Below are positions 34,193 to 42,593 of a DNA stretch of 58,570 bases, piece after piece; the first letter of the stretch is position 1; each line of letters begins with the position of its first letter. The DNA is taken from NCBI GenBank assembly GCA_018381235.1, contig JAGZSF010000016.1:1-58570 (forward strand), written 5' to 3'. The translations under genes and the position numbers were made by a program. The notes beneath the pieces are model-generated. The model was not told the DNA's origin and did not search any database. It saw nothing but the letters and a program-made list of their open reading frames with translations. Source of the stretch: Collinsella sp. Lineage in GTDB: Bacteria; Actinomycetota; Coriobacteriia; Coriobacteriales; Coriobacteriaceae.

Positions 34193-34435
34193 CTAACCGA
34201 CGGTCATGATGTGCATGGCGACCTTGGAATCGATGCCAAAGCGTGCGCCCAGCACAGTGACGATGATATTGGCGCCACTCGAGCTCACCACATGGATTTC
34301 GCTGCCCTCGACAAAGCCGAGGTCCTTGAGGTGGTGCTTCATGTCCTCATTGCCCTTTACACGAGACACGCGCACGGTTTCGCCCGCTTTTACCATCGAA
34401 AGCGGCATGGCCGGCATCTGCGGTCCGCAAGACAT
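34193..34435 (-). CDS. feoA: Second FeoA domain protein
   Basis: An 80-residue FeoA with a short Cys-containing N-terminal extension (MSCGPQMPAMPLSM) before the SH3-like core (MKHHLKDLGFVEGSEI). Having two small FeoA proteins with one FeoB is common in Gram-positive Feo loci. First gene of the feo unit; AGGAGC precedes the ATG. Confidence 0.9.
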   Translation of the reverse strand: MSCGPQMPAMPLSMVKAGETVRVSRVKGNEDMKHHLKDLGFVEGSEIHVVSSSGANIIVTVLGARFGIDSKVAMHIMTVG

Positions 34436-34477
34436 GAGTTGCTCCTAACGTCAGTTCGTCCTCAACATCGACACGGT

Positions 34478-34531
34478 AAAAGTTAACCACGTCTATGTTC
34501 GCTATAGTAAACTAGCACGTGGTTAACTTTT
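34478..34531 (-). promoter_or_regulatory. Inverted repeat bracketing the feo promoter
   Basis: A perfect 15-bp inverted repeat (AAAAGTTAACCACGT at 34478-34492 and its complement at 34517-34531) has a 24-nt interval. That interval holds a TATAGC -10 candidate on the minus strand. The arms contain the AGTTAAC core, related to the GTTAG core at 33891-33916. A metal-dependent repressor of the DtxR type is the likely reader. Confidence 0.6.
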
Positions 34532-34581
34532 TGGAAAGGGTCCCCATTCAGATTTCGAAAAAGTTTCCTATACGAAACAAA

Positions 34582-34616
34582 AGGGCGCGGCAAAGGACCA
34601 TCCTTTACCACGCCCT
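34582..34616 (-). terminator. Terminator of the HPr-like gene
   Basis: The long stem AGGGCGCGGCAAAGGA/TCCTTTACCACGCCCT, with two mismatches, is followed by TTTTGTTT on the minus strand. Confidence 0.85.
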
Positions 34617-34623
34617 GTCATGC

Positions 34624-34872
34624 TTAAAGCGAGAGATTTCTGATCGACGTAACGCAGGAAGCCTCGTCTACGCCAGAAACGCGGAAGATGATGTCCTCGC
34701 CGCACTCACCATAGAGGGCCATGAGTCCCATGACATCGCGGCCATCCGTGTGGCGATCGCCGATGCTGACTGACACGTCGCTACGATGCTTGGCAATGAT
34801 GTCATAGAGCAGCGCAACCGGGCGGGCATGCAATCCCAACGGATCTTTAATCGTCTTTGTAAACTCGACCAT
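34624..34872 (-). CDS. HPr-family phosphocarrier with Asp at the Ser46 position
   Basis: An 82-residue HPr-like protein. The phosphoryl-accepting His15 is present in GLHARPV, as in PTS HPr. The regulatory site, normally Ser46 in Gram-positive HPr (KSIMGVMSL), reads RDVMGLMAL, so Asp replaces Ser46. It can still take phosphate at His15, but HPr kinase could not phosphorylate it; Asp may mimic the phosphorylated state. No PTS gene is adjacent. Start at 34872 (MVEFTK) is preferred over an upstream ATG by length and GGGAGG spacing. Confidence 0.85.
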   Translation of the reverse strand: MVEFTKTIKDPLGLHARPVALLYDIIAKHRSDVSVSIGDRHTDGRDVMGLMALYGECGEDIIFRVSGVDEASCVTSIRNLSL

Positions 34873-35002
34873 GTCCCCTCCCACGACATCGCACATTCGG
34901 CCGGCAAACCCAGCCACGTGGTAGTTATTGTAGCGTTAGATGCTTGTTGAAGCCCGCCAGAAGCTCGACCGGAAAGCGCGTCCCGTTATTTGGCTGGATT
35001 CT

Positions 35003-35078
35003 GGGTCGCAGTTTCCAAAAGGACCCTGTTTGGGAAACTGCGACCCGTTTTGGACGCAAATTCCGGGTCGCAGTTTCC
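35003..35078. repeat. GGGTCGCAGTTTCC repeat, one inverted and one direct pair
   Basis: GGGTCGCAGTTTCC occurs at 35003-35016 and 35065-35078, and its reverse complement at 35033-35046. Copies 1 and 2 form a perfect hairpin arm pair. The stretch 34940-35123 between the HPr and aspS genes has no gene. Confidence 0.75.
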
Positions 35079-35123
35079 GCGATGTCCGGTCACCCTATGC
35101 CCTCGCGACACCCACGCATAAAA

Positions 35124-35154
35124 AACGAGGGAAGGCACGCGTCCTTCCCTCGTT
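35124..35154 (-). terminator. Terminator of aspS
   Basis: A perfect 12-bp stem (AACGAGGGAAGG and complement) with a 7-nt loop is followed by TTTTTTATG on the minus strand. Confidence 0.92.
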
Positions 35155-35177
35155 GCAAGCAATATGTAGCCGCTCGC

Positions 35178-36965
35178 CTACATCAGGCGCAGGCTGACGT
35201 CCTTGAGCTGGGCGCCGCTAACGGCACTCGGGGCGCCCGACATAAGGTCGGAGCCGCTGGCCGTCTTGGGGAACGCCATGACGTCGCGGATGGAGTCGGA
35301 ACCGGTGAGCAGCATGCACACGCGGTCCAGGCCCAGAGCAAAACCGCCCATCGGGGGCGCACCAAACTTGAGGGCCTCCATGAGGAAGCCGAACTGAGAC
35401 TCGGCACGCTCCTCGGTAAAGCCCAGGAGCTTGAGCATGGACATCTGCATCTCGGCGTTGTGGATACGCATACCGCCGCCGCCGGCCTCAAAGCCATCCA
35501 TGACAAAGTCGTAGGTGCACGAGCCGGCTGCCAGGGGATCGGCCTCGATCTTGGCGATGTCGGTCTCGGTCGGCAGAGTGAAGGGCTGGTGCTCGGCAGC
35601 GTAAGCCTTGCGGTCCTCATCCCAGTGGAACAGCGGGAAGTTGACGACCCACAGGAAGTCGTGACCCTCACGCTTAATCTCGAGGGCGTTGGCCATGTGC
35701 GAGCGCATGCCGCCCAGGATCTCGTCAGAGAGCAGGCGCGGACCGGCGGCGAACATCACAAGGTCGCCGGGCTCGACGTCCATGCGCTCGCGCAGAGCGG
35801 CCATCTCCTCGTCCGAGAAGAACTTGACGATGGGGCTGTTGATGGAGCCGTCCTCGCGGAAGGCGATCCAGGCCAGGCCCTTGGCGCCAAACGTGGAGGC
35901 CACGCCGGCGAGCTTATCGATCTTGGCACGTGCCCAGGCACCGGCGCCCTTGGCGTTGATGGCCTTGACGACGGAGCCCTCCTCGTTTGCGGCAGTCGCA
36001 AAGACCTTGAACTTGGAGTTGGCAAAGATGTCGGTCAGGTCGACCAGGTGCATGCCATAGCGGGTATCGGGCTTGTCGGAGCCATAGGTGTCCATGGCAT
36101 CCCAGTAGTTCATGCGACGCAGCGGCGTGGGCATCTCGACACCCATGCGACCGAAGGCATCGGCAAGAACCTCTTCGAGCGCGCTCATGACATCGTTCTG
36201 GTCCACGAAGGACATCTCGATATCGACCTGGGTGAACTCGGGCTGACGGTCGGCACGCAGGTCCTCGTCGCGGAAGCACTTGGCAACCTGGTAGTAGCGC
36301 TCAACGCCACCGACCATGAGCAGCTGCTTCAGAAGCTGCGGGGACTGCGGCAGGGCGTAGAAGTTGCCCGGCTGGATGCGGCTGGGAACGATGAAGTCGC
36401 GGGCGCCCTCGGGCGTGGACTTGAACAGGGAGGGCGTCTCGACCTCCATGAACTCACGGTTGTGCAGTGCCTCGCGAATGGCAAAGGTAAAGTCGGAGCG
36501 CAGCTTGAGGTTGGCCATCATCTCGGGACGGCGGAGGTCCAGATAGCGATAGCGCAGGCGGGTGTCCTCGCTGGTCTCGATGCCGTCCTCGATCTGGAAC
36601 GGCGGGGTGACGGACGTGTTGAGAACCTCGGCGTGGTCGGTCAGGACCTCGATCTCGCCGGTCGCGAGCTTGGTGTTGGTGGTCTCCTCGCCACGGGAGC
36701 GCACGACGCCGTGGATCTTGATGGGCCACTCGGGACGCATGGTCTCGGCGATCTTAAAGGCGTCGCCGTCGGAGTGCTCGGGGTCGAAGGTGAGCTGCGT
36801 GATGCCCTCGCGGTCGCGAAGATCGCAGAAGATAAGGCCGCCGTGGTCGCGGCGACGGCTCACCCAACCGGTGAGGGTGACCTCTTCGCCCACGTTCTCG
36901 CGGCGAAGCTCGCCGCAGGTACGGGTGTGCATGGAATGCTCGTCGATGGGACGGGTCTGGCTCAT
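35178..36965 (-). CDS. aspS: Aspartyl-tRNA synthetase
   Basis: A 595-residue bacterial-type class II synthetase. The N-terminal OB-fold anticodon-binding domain (GWVSRRRDHGGLIFCDLRDREG) is followed by motif 2 (CFRDEDLRADRQPEFTQVD), the bacterial insertion domain, and motif 3 (GFALGLDRVCMLL). It charges tRNA-Asp; whether it is Asp/Asn discriminating cannot be told by eye. ATG follows AAAGGAGG. Single-gene unit. Confidence 0.96.
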   Translation of the reverse strand: MSQTRPIDEHSMHTRTCGELRRENVGEEVTLTGWVSRRRDHGGLIFCDLRDREGITQLTFDPEHSDGDAFKIAETMRPEWPIKIHGVVRSRGEETTNTKLATGEIEVLTDHAEVLNTSVTPPFQIEDGIETSEDTRLRYRYLDLRRPEMMANLKLRSDFTFAIREALHNREFMEVETPSLFKSTPEGARDFIVPSRIQPGNFYALPQSPQLLKQLLMVGGVERYYQVAKCFRDEDLRADRQPEFTQVDIEMSFVDQNDVMSALEEVLADAFGRMGVEMPTPLRRMNYWDAMDTYGSDKPDTRYGMHLVDLTDIFANSKFKVFATAANEEGSVVKAINAKGAGAWARAKIDKLAGVASTFGAKGLAWIAFREDGSINSPIVKFFSDEEMAALRERMDVEPGDLVMFAAGPRLLSDEILGGMRSHMANALEIKREGHDFLWVVNFPLFHWDEDRKAYAAEHQPFTLPTETDIAKIEADPLAAGSCTYDFVMDGFEAGGGGMRIHNAEMQMSMLKLLGFTEERAESQFGFLMEALKFGAPPMGGFALGLDRVCMLLTGSDSIRDVMAFPKTASGSDLMSGAPSAVSGAQLKDVSLRLM

Positions 36966-37221
36966 ACCAGTGATCCTCCTTTATGGATCTGTGCCGCCCC
37001 GTGTCGTTCCGGGCGGCGTCGTACAGATTTGCCCAGCCTGCGTAAACCGCGCAGCCGGACATGGCGTTCTATCTTATCGCACCTGTGTCGATGTGCCGCG
37101 GAAAAGTAGCTCCTGCCCAAAGACTTGACGGAGACGAAACAATTGACGCGGCCTGACCGTCGCCCAGGCGCGCCGCGTGCGACAATGTGCCCCAATACAA
37201 CTGCACTCGGAAAGGCCCGCC

Positions 37222-37857
37222 ATGACTGCACGCCTCATCGTTATGGATATCGACTCCACCCTCATCAACCAGGAGGTCATCGACCTGTTGGGCGAGGAGG
37301 CCGGCGTGGGCGAGCAAGTTGCGCAGATCACCGAGCGCGCCATGCGCGGCGAACTGGACTTTAAGCAGGCGCTCGAGGAGCGCGTGGGGCTGCTTGCCGG
37401 CTTGGATGAGAGCGTGTTCGAGCGCACGTTTGAGCGCGTGACGTTTACCCCCGGCGCGCTGGAGCTTGTGCGCTCGGCGCACAGCAAGGGCTGGAAGGTC
37501 GGCGTGGTAAGCGGCGGCTTTCACGAGGTCGCCGATAAGATCGTGGCCGCCGCGGACATCGACTTTTGCCTGGCTAACCGCCTGGAGGTCGTGGACGGCA
37601 AGCTTACCGGTAAGCTGGCGGCAGACATCGTGACCAAGGAGTCCAAGCTCATCCAGCTGCTGGATTGGGCGGTTGAGTGCGGTGTCGACATGGCCCACAC
37701 CGTCGCGATCGGTGACGGCGCCAACGACATCCCCATGATTCAGGCTGCGGGCACGGGCATCGCGTTTTGCGCCAAGCCCAAGACGCGCGAAGCCGCCCCG
37801 TTTGCCATCGACGAGCGCAACCTGATGCTCGCCATGGACATCATCCTGCGCGACTAG
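37222..37857 (+). CDS. serB: Phosphoserine phosphatase
   Basis: A 211-residue HAD-superfamily SerB catalytic domain without the ACT-like N-terminal extension seen in longer SerB proteins. Motif I is MDIDSTLI (nucleophile Asp), motif II VVSGGF, motif III Lys in KESKL, and motif IV GDGANDIPM. It catalyses the last step of serine synthesis. Start at 37222 after GGAAAGG. Confidence 0.9.
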   Translation: MTARLIVMDIDSTLINQEVIDLLGEEAGVGEQVAQITERAMRGELDFKQALEERVGLLAGLDESVFERTFERVTFTPGALELVRSAHSKGWKVGVVSGGFHEVADKIVAAADIDFCLANRLEVVDGKLTGKLAADIVTKESKLIQLLDWAVECGVDMAHTVAIGDGANDIPMIQAAGTGIAFCAKPKTREAAPFAIDERNLMLAMDIILRD

Positions 37858-37894
37858 CAAGTTCGCCCAACAATTGAATCAGTCTGTCCTATAG

Positions 37895-37948
37895 TTTCCG
37901 AACAATTTTGTCTTAGTGTTCGGAAAAATACCTTTTGAGTGCTAGACT
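37895..37948 (+). promoter_or_regulatory. Promoter and inverted repeat upstream of larB
   Basis: TTTCCGAACA (37895-37904) and TGTTCGGAAA (37917-37926) form a perfect 10-bp inverted repeat. The right arm contains a candidate -35 TTCGGA (37919-37924), and -10 TAGACT follows at 37943-37948 after 18 bp. A repressor bound here would block larB; the TetR-type gene at 39673 is a local candidate. Alternatively it acts as the serB terminator, but the T-run is poor. Confidence 0.55.
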
Positions 37949-37971
37949 TTGCGCCGTCGAAGGGAACATAT

Positions 37972-38754
37972 ATGGATAAACGAGATCTTGAGCAGCTGCT
38001 GAGCGATGTTGCCGGCGGATCAGTCGCCCCTGCCGACGCGCTTACGCGCATCCAGACGGCGCCAACCGCCGATCTGGGTTTTGCGCAGCTCGATCTTTCG
38101 CGCGGGGTGCGCCAGGGAGCCGGCGAGGTTGTCTACGGCGCCGGTAAAACCGCCGAGCAGATTGCCGCCATTATCGAAGCGCTGCACGATGCCGGCCAGG
38201 AGCGCATCCTGGTCACGCGCCTGGACGCCGAAAAGGCAGACCGCACCTCGGAGCTCCTCGACAACGGCATCGACCTGGGATATGTCCCGAACACACAGCT
38301 CGCCCTCGTGGGCGGCAAGCCCTCCCCTACCGGCAACGGACGCATCGTCGTTGCCTGCGCCGGCACGAGCGACTTGCCCGTCGCCGAGGAAGCCGCGTTG
38401 ACGGCCGAGTTCTATGGCAACGAGGTCGACCGCCTCTACGACGTAGGCGTCGCCGGCCTGCACCGCCTGCTCGCGCATGCCGAGGAACTTGCCCAGGCAC
38501 AGGTGGTCATCGCCATCGCCGGCATGGAGGGCGCGTTGGCAAGCGTTATCGGCGGTCTGGTGAGCTGTCCGGTCATCGCCGTTCCCACCAGCGTGGGCTA
38601 CGGCGCGAGCTTTGGTGGCATGGCCGCACTGCTCGCCATGCTCAACTCCTGTGCCAGCGGCGTTTCGGTCGTCAATATCGACAACGGCTTTGGTGCCGCC
38701 TACCAGGCAAGTCTTATCAATCATCTGAGCGCCGGCACATCCCGCGCCCGTTAA
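37972..38754 (+). CDS. larB: Nickel-pincer cofactor biosynthesis protein LarB
   Basis: A 260-residue LarB with the family's C-terminal carboxylase-like domain (AGTSDLPVAEEAALTAEFYG; VVIAIAGMEGALASVIGGL). LarB carboxylates and hydrolyses nicotinic acid adenine dinucleotide to make pyridinium-3,5-biscarboxylate mononucleotide, the first step towards the nickel-pincer cofactor. Start at 37972 after GAAGGGA. Followed by larC after 10 bp. Confidence 0.93.
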   Translation: MDKRDLEQLLSDVAGGSVAPADALTRIQTAPTADLGFAQLDLSRGVRQGAGEVVYGAGKTAEQIAAIIEALHDAGQERILVTRLDAEKADRTSELLDNGIDLGYVPNTQLALVGGKPSPTGNGRIVVACAGTSDLPVAEEAALTAEFYGNEVDRLYDVGVAGLHRLLAHAEELAQAQVVIAIAGMEGALASVIGGLVSCPVIAVPTSVGYGASFGGMAALLAMLNSCASGVSVVNIDNGFGAAYQASLINHLSAGTSRAR

Positions 38755-38764
38755 GGAGCATTCC

Positions 38765-39670
38765 ATGTCAAACCATCAGCACACGCTTATCATCGACGGC
38801 ACCTCGGGCATCAGCGGCGACATGACTGTCGCGGCCCTGCTCGACCTGGGCGCCAGCGAGGAACATCTGCGCGAACAGCTCGCCACACTGCCGGTCGACG
38901 ACTTTACGATCGCCGTCACGCGTGCAAACAAGCATGGCATCGACGCCTGCGACTTTGACGTTCAGCTGGCAGAGGAGCTCGAGAACCACGACCACGACAT
39001 GGCCTGGCTCTACGGCAACGAAGCAGCTGCCGAGCATATACACGAGCACCACCATCATGATCATGGTGAGCACGAACACTGCCATGAGCATGATCATGAG
39101 ACCCACGGCCATGGCCACGAGGGCCATCATCACGCCCACCACCATCACCACCGTTCTTTGGAAGACGTCACCGCCATCATCGACGGCTCGCAGCTAAGCG
39201 ATGGAGCCAAGCGTCGTGCGCTCGCCATCTTTACCGCGCTCGCCGCCGCCGAGGCCAAGGCACACGGCAAAACGCCCGAAACCGTCATGTTTCACGAGGT
39301 GGGCGCCGTCGACTCCATCGTTGACATCTGCTCGGTCGCCATCTGCCTCGATGACCTGGGCATCGAAGATATTGTCGTCGAGTCGCTCTCCGAGGGTCAC
39401 GGCACCATCCACTGTACCCACGGCCTTATGCCCATCCCGGTGCCCGCCGTCGTCAACCTATGCCAAGCAGGCAATATCGCCCTCACGCCCGCACCGGTCG
39501 CCGGCGAGCTCGTGACGCCCACGGGTGCCGCCATCGTCGCCGCACTGCGCACGTCCGAGCACCTGCCGGCACGCTACCGCATCGAAGCCGTCGGCTACGG
39601 CGCCGGCAAGCGTCCCTACGAGGGTTGCTCCGGCACGCTCCGTTGCCTGCTTGTTCAAGTGGATGCATAA
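38765..39670 (+). CDS. larC: LarC N-terminal part with His-rich segment; C-terminal domain absent
   Basis: A 301-residue protein covering LarC1: DGTSGISGDMTVAALLDLG at the start and GYGAGKRPYEGCSGTLR near the end. Residues 91-129 form a very His-rich stretch, likely a nickel reservoir. Complete LarC, the CTP-dependent nickel insertase, has a further C-terminal domain; in Lactiplantibacillus it is added by programmed frameshifting from larC1 into larC2. Here the frame ends and a TetR gene begins 2 nt later, with no C2-like frame in the window. Either C2 is elsewhere or this lineage does without it. Confidence 0.85.
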   Translation: MSNHQHTLIIDGTSGISGDMTVAALLDLGASEEHLREQLATLPVDDFTIAVTRANKHGIDACDFDVQLAEELENHDHDMAWLYGNEAAAEHIHEHHHHDHGEHEHCHEHDHETHGHGHEGHHHAHHHHHRSLEDVTAIIDGSQLSDGAKRRALAIFTALAAAEAKAHGKTPETVMFHEVGAVDSIVDICSVAICLDDLGIEDIVVESLSEGHGTIHCTHGLMPIPVPAVVNLCQAGNIALTPAPVAGELVTPTGAAIVAALRTSEHLPARYRIEAVGYGAGKRPYEGCSGTLRCLLVQVDA

Positions 39671-39672
39671 CC

Positions 39673-40212
39673 ATGGATGCCCGCAAAGAAAAAAGCCGCG
39701 CTGCCATCGTTGCGGCGTTCTCCGAGCTGCTACGCGAAGTGGACTACGGCAAGATCACTGTCGGCGACATCATCGCTCGCGCCCACGTAGGCCGCGCGAC
39801 ATTCTACGGCCTCTTTAAGAGCAAAGACGACCTACTGTCCGAGCTCGTGAGCGACATCTGCACCCACGCCCTCGACGACGATGGTACGCCGCTCGACGAC
39901 CCACTCGTGCAAGTCGAGCATATCCTCAACAACCTCTGGGAGCGCCGTCAGGGCGTACGAGCCCTCGTAGCCGGTGCCGGCTCACGCGTCTTCGCCGACT
40001 GCTTACGCAAGACCATCATGTCGCGCGCAGCCGAAACCGTCCCTACCGACCCAAACGGCCCCGCCGCCACCATGGACCGAAGCTTCCTACTACACCACAT
40101 AGCCTCAAGCTTCGTAGGAATGGTCCAATGGTGGGCCTGGCACAACTTCCAAGCAGCCAAAGCCGACGTAGCCAAAGACTACCTATCAGCCATTAAGCCT
40201 CTCTTCAACTGA
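39673..40212 (+). CDS. TetR/AcrR-family regulator
   Basis: A 179-residue regulator with an N-terminal helix-turn-helix (ITVGDIIARAHVGRATFYGLFKSKDDLL) and a divergent C-terminal helical domain. It starts 2 nt after larC, so it is translated with the lar genes and probably controls them or a related operon. Effector unknown. Intergenic 40213-40388 after it has no gene but several CCCAAAG motifs. Confidence 0.85.
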   Translation: MDARKEKSRAAIVAAFSELLREVDYGKITVGDIIARAHVGRATFYGLFKSKDDLLSELVSDICTHALDDDGTPLDDPLVQVEHILNNLWERRQGVRALVAGAGSRVFADCLRKTIMSRAAETVPTDPNGPAATMDRSFLLHHIASSFVGMVQWWAWHNFQAAKADVAKDYLSAIKPLFN

Positions 40213-40388
40213 GTAAACCCCTCATCCCAAAGTTCCGACCTCATCTCAAAGCGCCGCCCCAACCCAAAGCACAATCCATCCCAAAGTGTCGACAGAAGCC
40301 CAACGCCCCTACCAGCAACAAGCCCCTCCCATCCAAATTCAGATATATATGTTGGGTTGCTTGTGCGAACGCAACAAAGACCCCGCAG

Positions 40389-40511
40389 CCGTCCGCATGG
40401 GGTAACTTCCCAGCGCACTCCGCAGGACGCAAAAAGGCTCGCCGCACAAAGTGCGCAGCGAGCCTCTTTGCATGTCCGAGGACGCGCTGGGAAGTTACCC
40501 CATGCGGACGG
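40389..40511. repeat. Nested inverted repeat with perfect 28-bp outer arms
   Basis: The outer arms 40389-40416 and 40484-40511 are exact inverted copies over 28 bp. Inside is a terminator-like hairpin (AGGCTCGC...GCGAGCCT, 40435-40465) flanked by CCGCAGGACG on the left and CCGAGGACGC on the right, which are also seen in the element at 42819. It lies between the convergent TetR and LarD-like genes and probably stops transcription from both sides. Confidence 0.8.
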
Positions 40512-40534
40512 CGGACAACCTATGTAGCCTTGGA

Positions 40535-41266
40535 CTAGAACATGCCCAAGAAACCATGCACAAACAGCGCGGCCAGAGCAGCACCGATAAACGGAGCGAT
40601 GCCAGGAACGAGCAGGCCGTACTTCCAGTTGTTGTCAGCCTTGTTCTTGATCGGCAGCACCTGATAGGCCATGCGAGGACCAAGGTCACGAGCCTGGTTC
40701 ATGGCGAAGCCGGTGATACCGCCCATGCCCATGCCAACAGCCCAAACGATCAGACCGACGCAGATGGCGAGCATCAGGACGTTCTCGCCAGCACGGTTAG
40801 CAGCAGCAAGGATGGCGCTGATGAACACAAAAGTGCAGATAGCCTCGCAGAAGAAGTTGCGGGCATAGTTCGTACCCTCGGTGGTGGGGTTGGTCGAGAA
40901 GATATTGCGCTGGGCAATGGGATCGACGACACCATCGGAAGCCTTGAACTCATCGGCATACATAAGCCACGCGATCACGGCACCCGCAAAGCCGCCGAGC
41001 ATATCGGCAATCATGAAGGGGATGCAGCTGCTCCACGGCACCAGGCCGACGATGCACTGGGCAAGCACCATGGCGGGGTTCATGCACACGGCGCCGCCAA
41101 AGATAAACAGAGCAACCGAGATGCCAAAAGACCAAGTGGTGATGGCAAACATATGACCAGAGCCCTGATACTTGGTGCCCTTGAGCACGGTATCGCAGTG
41201 CACGCCCACGCCAAAGATGATCATGAGGGCCGTTGCGCCGAATTCGCAGAGGAGTTTGGTAAGCAT
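40535..41266 (-). CDS. MIP-family channel, LarD-like lactate/glycerol facilitator
   Basis: A 243-residue aquaglyceroporin with six membrane segments. The first pore motif is canonical NPA (63-65); the second is NQA (190-192) followed by the usual RDLGPR, with the Arg of the selectivity filter kept. Linkage to larA, as in lactobacilli where LarD carries lactic acid, suggests lactate transport. The substitution in the second motif is uncommon. 49 bp downstream of larA. Confidence 0.85.
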   Translation of the reverse strand: MLTKLLCEFGATALMIIFGVGVHCDTVLKGTKYQGSGHMFAITTWSFGISVALFIFGGAVCMNPAMVLAQCIVGLVPWSSCIPFMIADMLGGFAGAVIAWLMYADEFKASDGVVDPIAQRNIFSTNPTTEGTNYARNFFCEAICTFVFISAILAAANRAGENVLMLAICVGLIVWAVGMGMGGITGFAMNQARDLGPRMAYQVLPIKNKADNNWKYGLLVPGIAPFIGAALAALFVHGFLGMF

Positions 41267-41315
41267 AAAACCTTATCTTTCTTGTCGGTTATAAACGATT
41301 CGTTTAGGCCGCGTA

Positions 41316-42593
41316 CTAGTGCTGAGCGACGACAACGCCCAGGCCATCGGGAATGACGGCCACCTTGGCATCGGCACCCTTCATCTCAAAGGCGAGCTTG
41401 AGCGCCTCATCGAGGGTGTTGACCGGCGTCATGTGCATATCCTTGATCATCTGGTGATCGCACAGGTCGGTGACCATGATCACAGGGTGATGCGCCAGGA
41501 TGCGGGCAAAGATCTGGCTCGTCCACTGGTCGGGCAGGGTCTCGTCCTTAGGACGGTCGATGCAGGCACGCTCAAACTCCGCCGGATCGTTGTCGGCGAT
41601 GTTGTGATAGAAGCCCTCGCCACCGTGACCGTCGGCACAGCCGGCGACGTCGATGATCACACCGCCCTCGGGAAGCGTAGCCTCGGCAGAGCACATGCCC
41701 TTCACGGCCTGATAGATGTTCTGGTCGAGCGGGTAGCCGCCGTTGGTGGTAATGGCAATCTCGCACTCGACGGGCTCAACGCCGGCAAGGCTCTTCACGA
41801 ACTCGCAGCCAGCCTCGTGCGCCTTGTGGATGTCGCCGGCAAAGGAGCCGATGACCTCGTGCTTGCCGTTGAGCACCACGTTGAGCACAAAGGCAAGGTG
41901 AGCCATCTCGGCAGCGGCAAACATGTCCTCGCTCACGTGGTTGTGGCACAGGTTGCCGGCACGCGAATGGGAATCGTTCACAAACTGACCGTTGTGGTTG
42001 TACATGATGGTCTTGTAGCTGGCGATACCAGGCAGGACGGACTTGCGGCTACCAGAGAAACCGGCAAAGAAGTGCGGCTCAATAAAGCCCTCGGCAAGCA
42101 GCAGATCGCAATCGGCAGCAATCTTGTTGATGATGCACTCGCCGCCAGAAGGCAGGGTGCCGATCTTTTTCATCATGCTGTCATCGGTCGCGACGTGCAT
42201 AACGATTTCCTCGTTGGCAACGATCTCCTCGCCGTACTTGTTGACGAGCTCCTCGTGCGTCGACGGACGATGCATACCCGTAGCAACCAGAATACGCACG
42301 CGAGCCTCGGGCGCAGCAGAATGGATGTGATGCAGCAGAATAGGCATCGTCACACGCGAGGGAACGGGACGCGTATGATCGGAGCTAATAATGACGATAT
42401 CCTTCTTGCCAGCACAAAGCTCCTCGAGCGAAGGCGAGCCATAAGGATTGGCAAGCGACTCCTCTACCAGCTCTTCCTGCGATTTTGTAGTCTTAAACTC
42501 GTTTTGATGACCTTCCATCACACCCGCGAAGTTCTTATCCTCGAGCTCCAGATGCAACGTCTTGTGGTCAAACGGCAGTTCACATTCAAACAA
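41316..42593 (-). CDS. larA: Nickel-dependent lactate racemase family protein LarA
   Basis: A 425-residue LarA. Residues known to be essential in the lactobacillus enzyme are at the same numbers here: Asp72 and Arg75 (SDHTRP), His108, His174, Lys184 (cofactor tether, SRKSVLPG) and His200. It interconverts D- and L-lactate, or a related 2-hydroxy acid as in some LarA homologues, by hydride transfer through the nickel-pincer cofactor. Start appears to be TTG at 42593 with AGAGGG upstream. The sulfur-transfer gene larE is not in the window. Confidence 0.92.
   Translation of the reverse strand: MFECELPFDHKTLHLELEDKNFAGVMEGHQNEFKTTKSQEELVEESLANPYGSPSLEELCAGKKDIVIISSDHTRPVPSRVTMPILLHHIHSAAPEARVRILVATGMHRPSTHEELVNKYGEEIVANEEIVMHVATDDSMMKKIGTLPSGGECIINKIAADCDLLLAEGFIEPHFFAGFSGSRKSVLPGIASYKTIMYNHNGQFVNDSHSRAGNLCHNHVSEDMFAAAEMAHLAFVLNVVLNGKHEVIGSFAGDIHKAHEAGCEFVKSLAGVEPVECEIAITTNGGYPLDQNIYQAVKGMCSAEATLPEGGVIIDVAGCADGHGGEGFYHNIADNDPAEFERACIDRPKDETLPDQWTSQIFARILAHHPVIMVTDLCDHQMIKDMHMTPVNTLDEALKLAFEMKGADAKVAVIPDGLGVVVAQH

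Noticed and set aside
38765..40212. Programmed frameshift from larC into a larC2 reading frame
   Set aside because: The only frame after larC is a clear TetR regulator starting 2 nt past the stop; no LarC2-like residues are seen in any frame.
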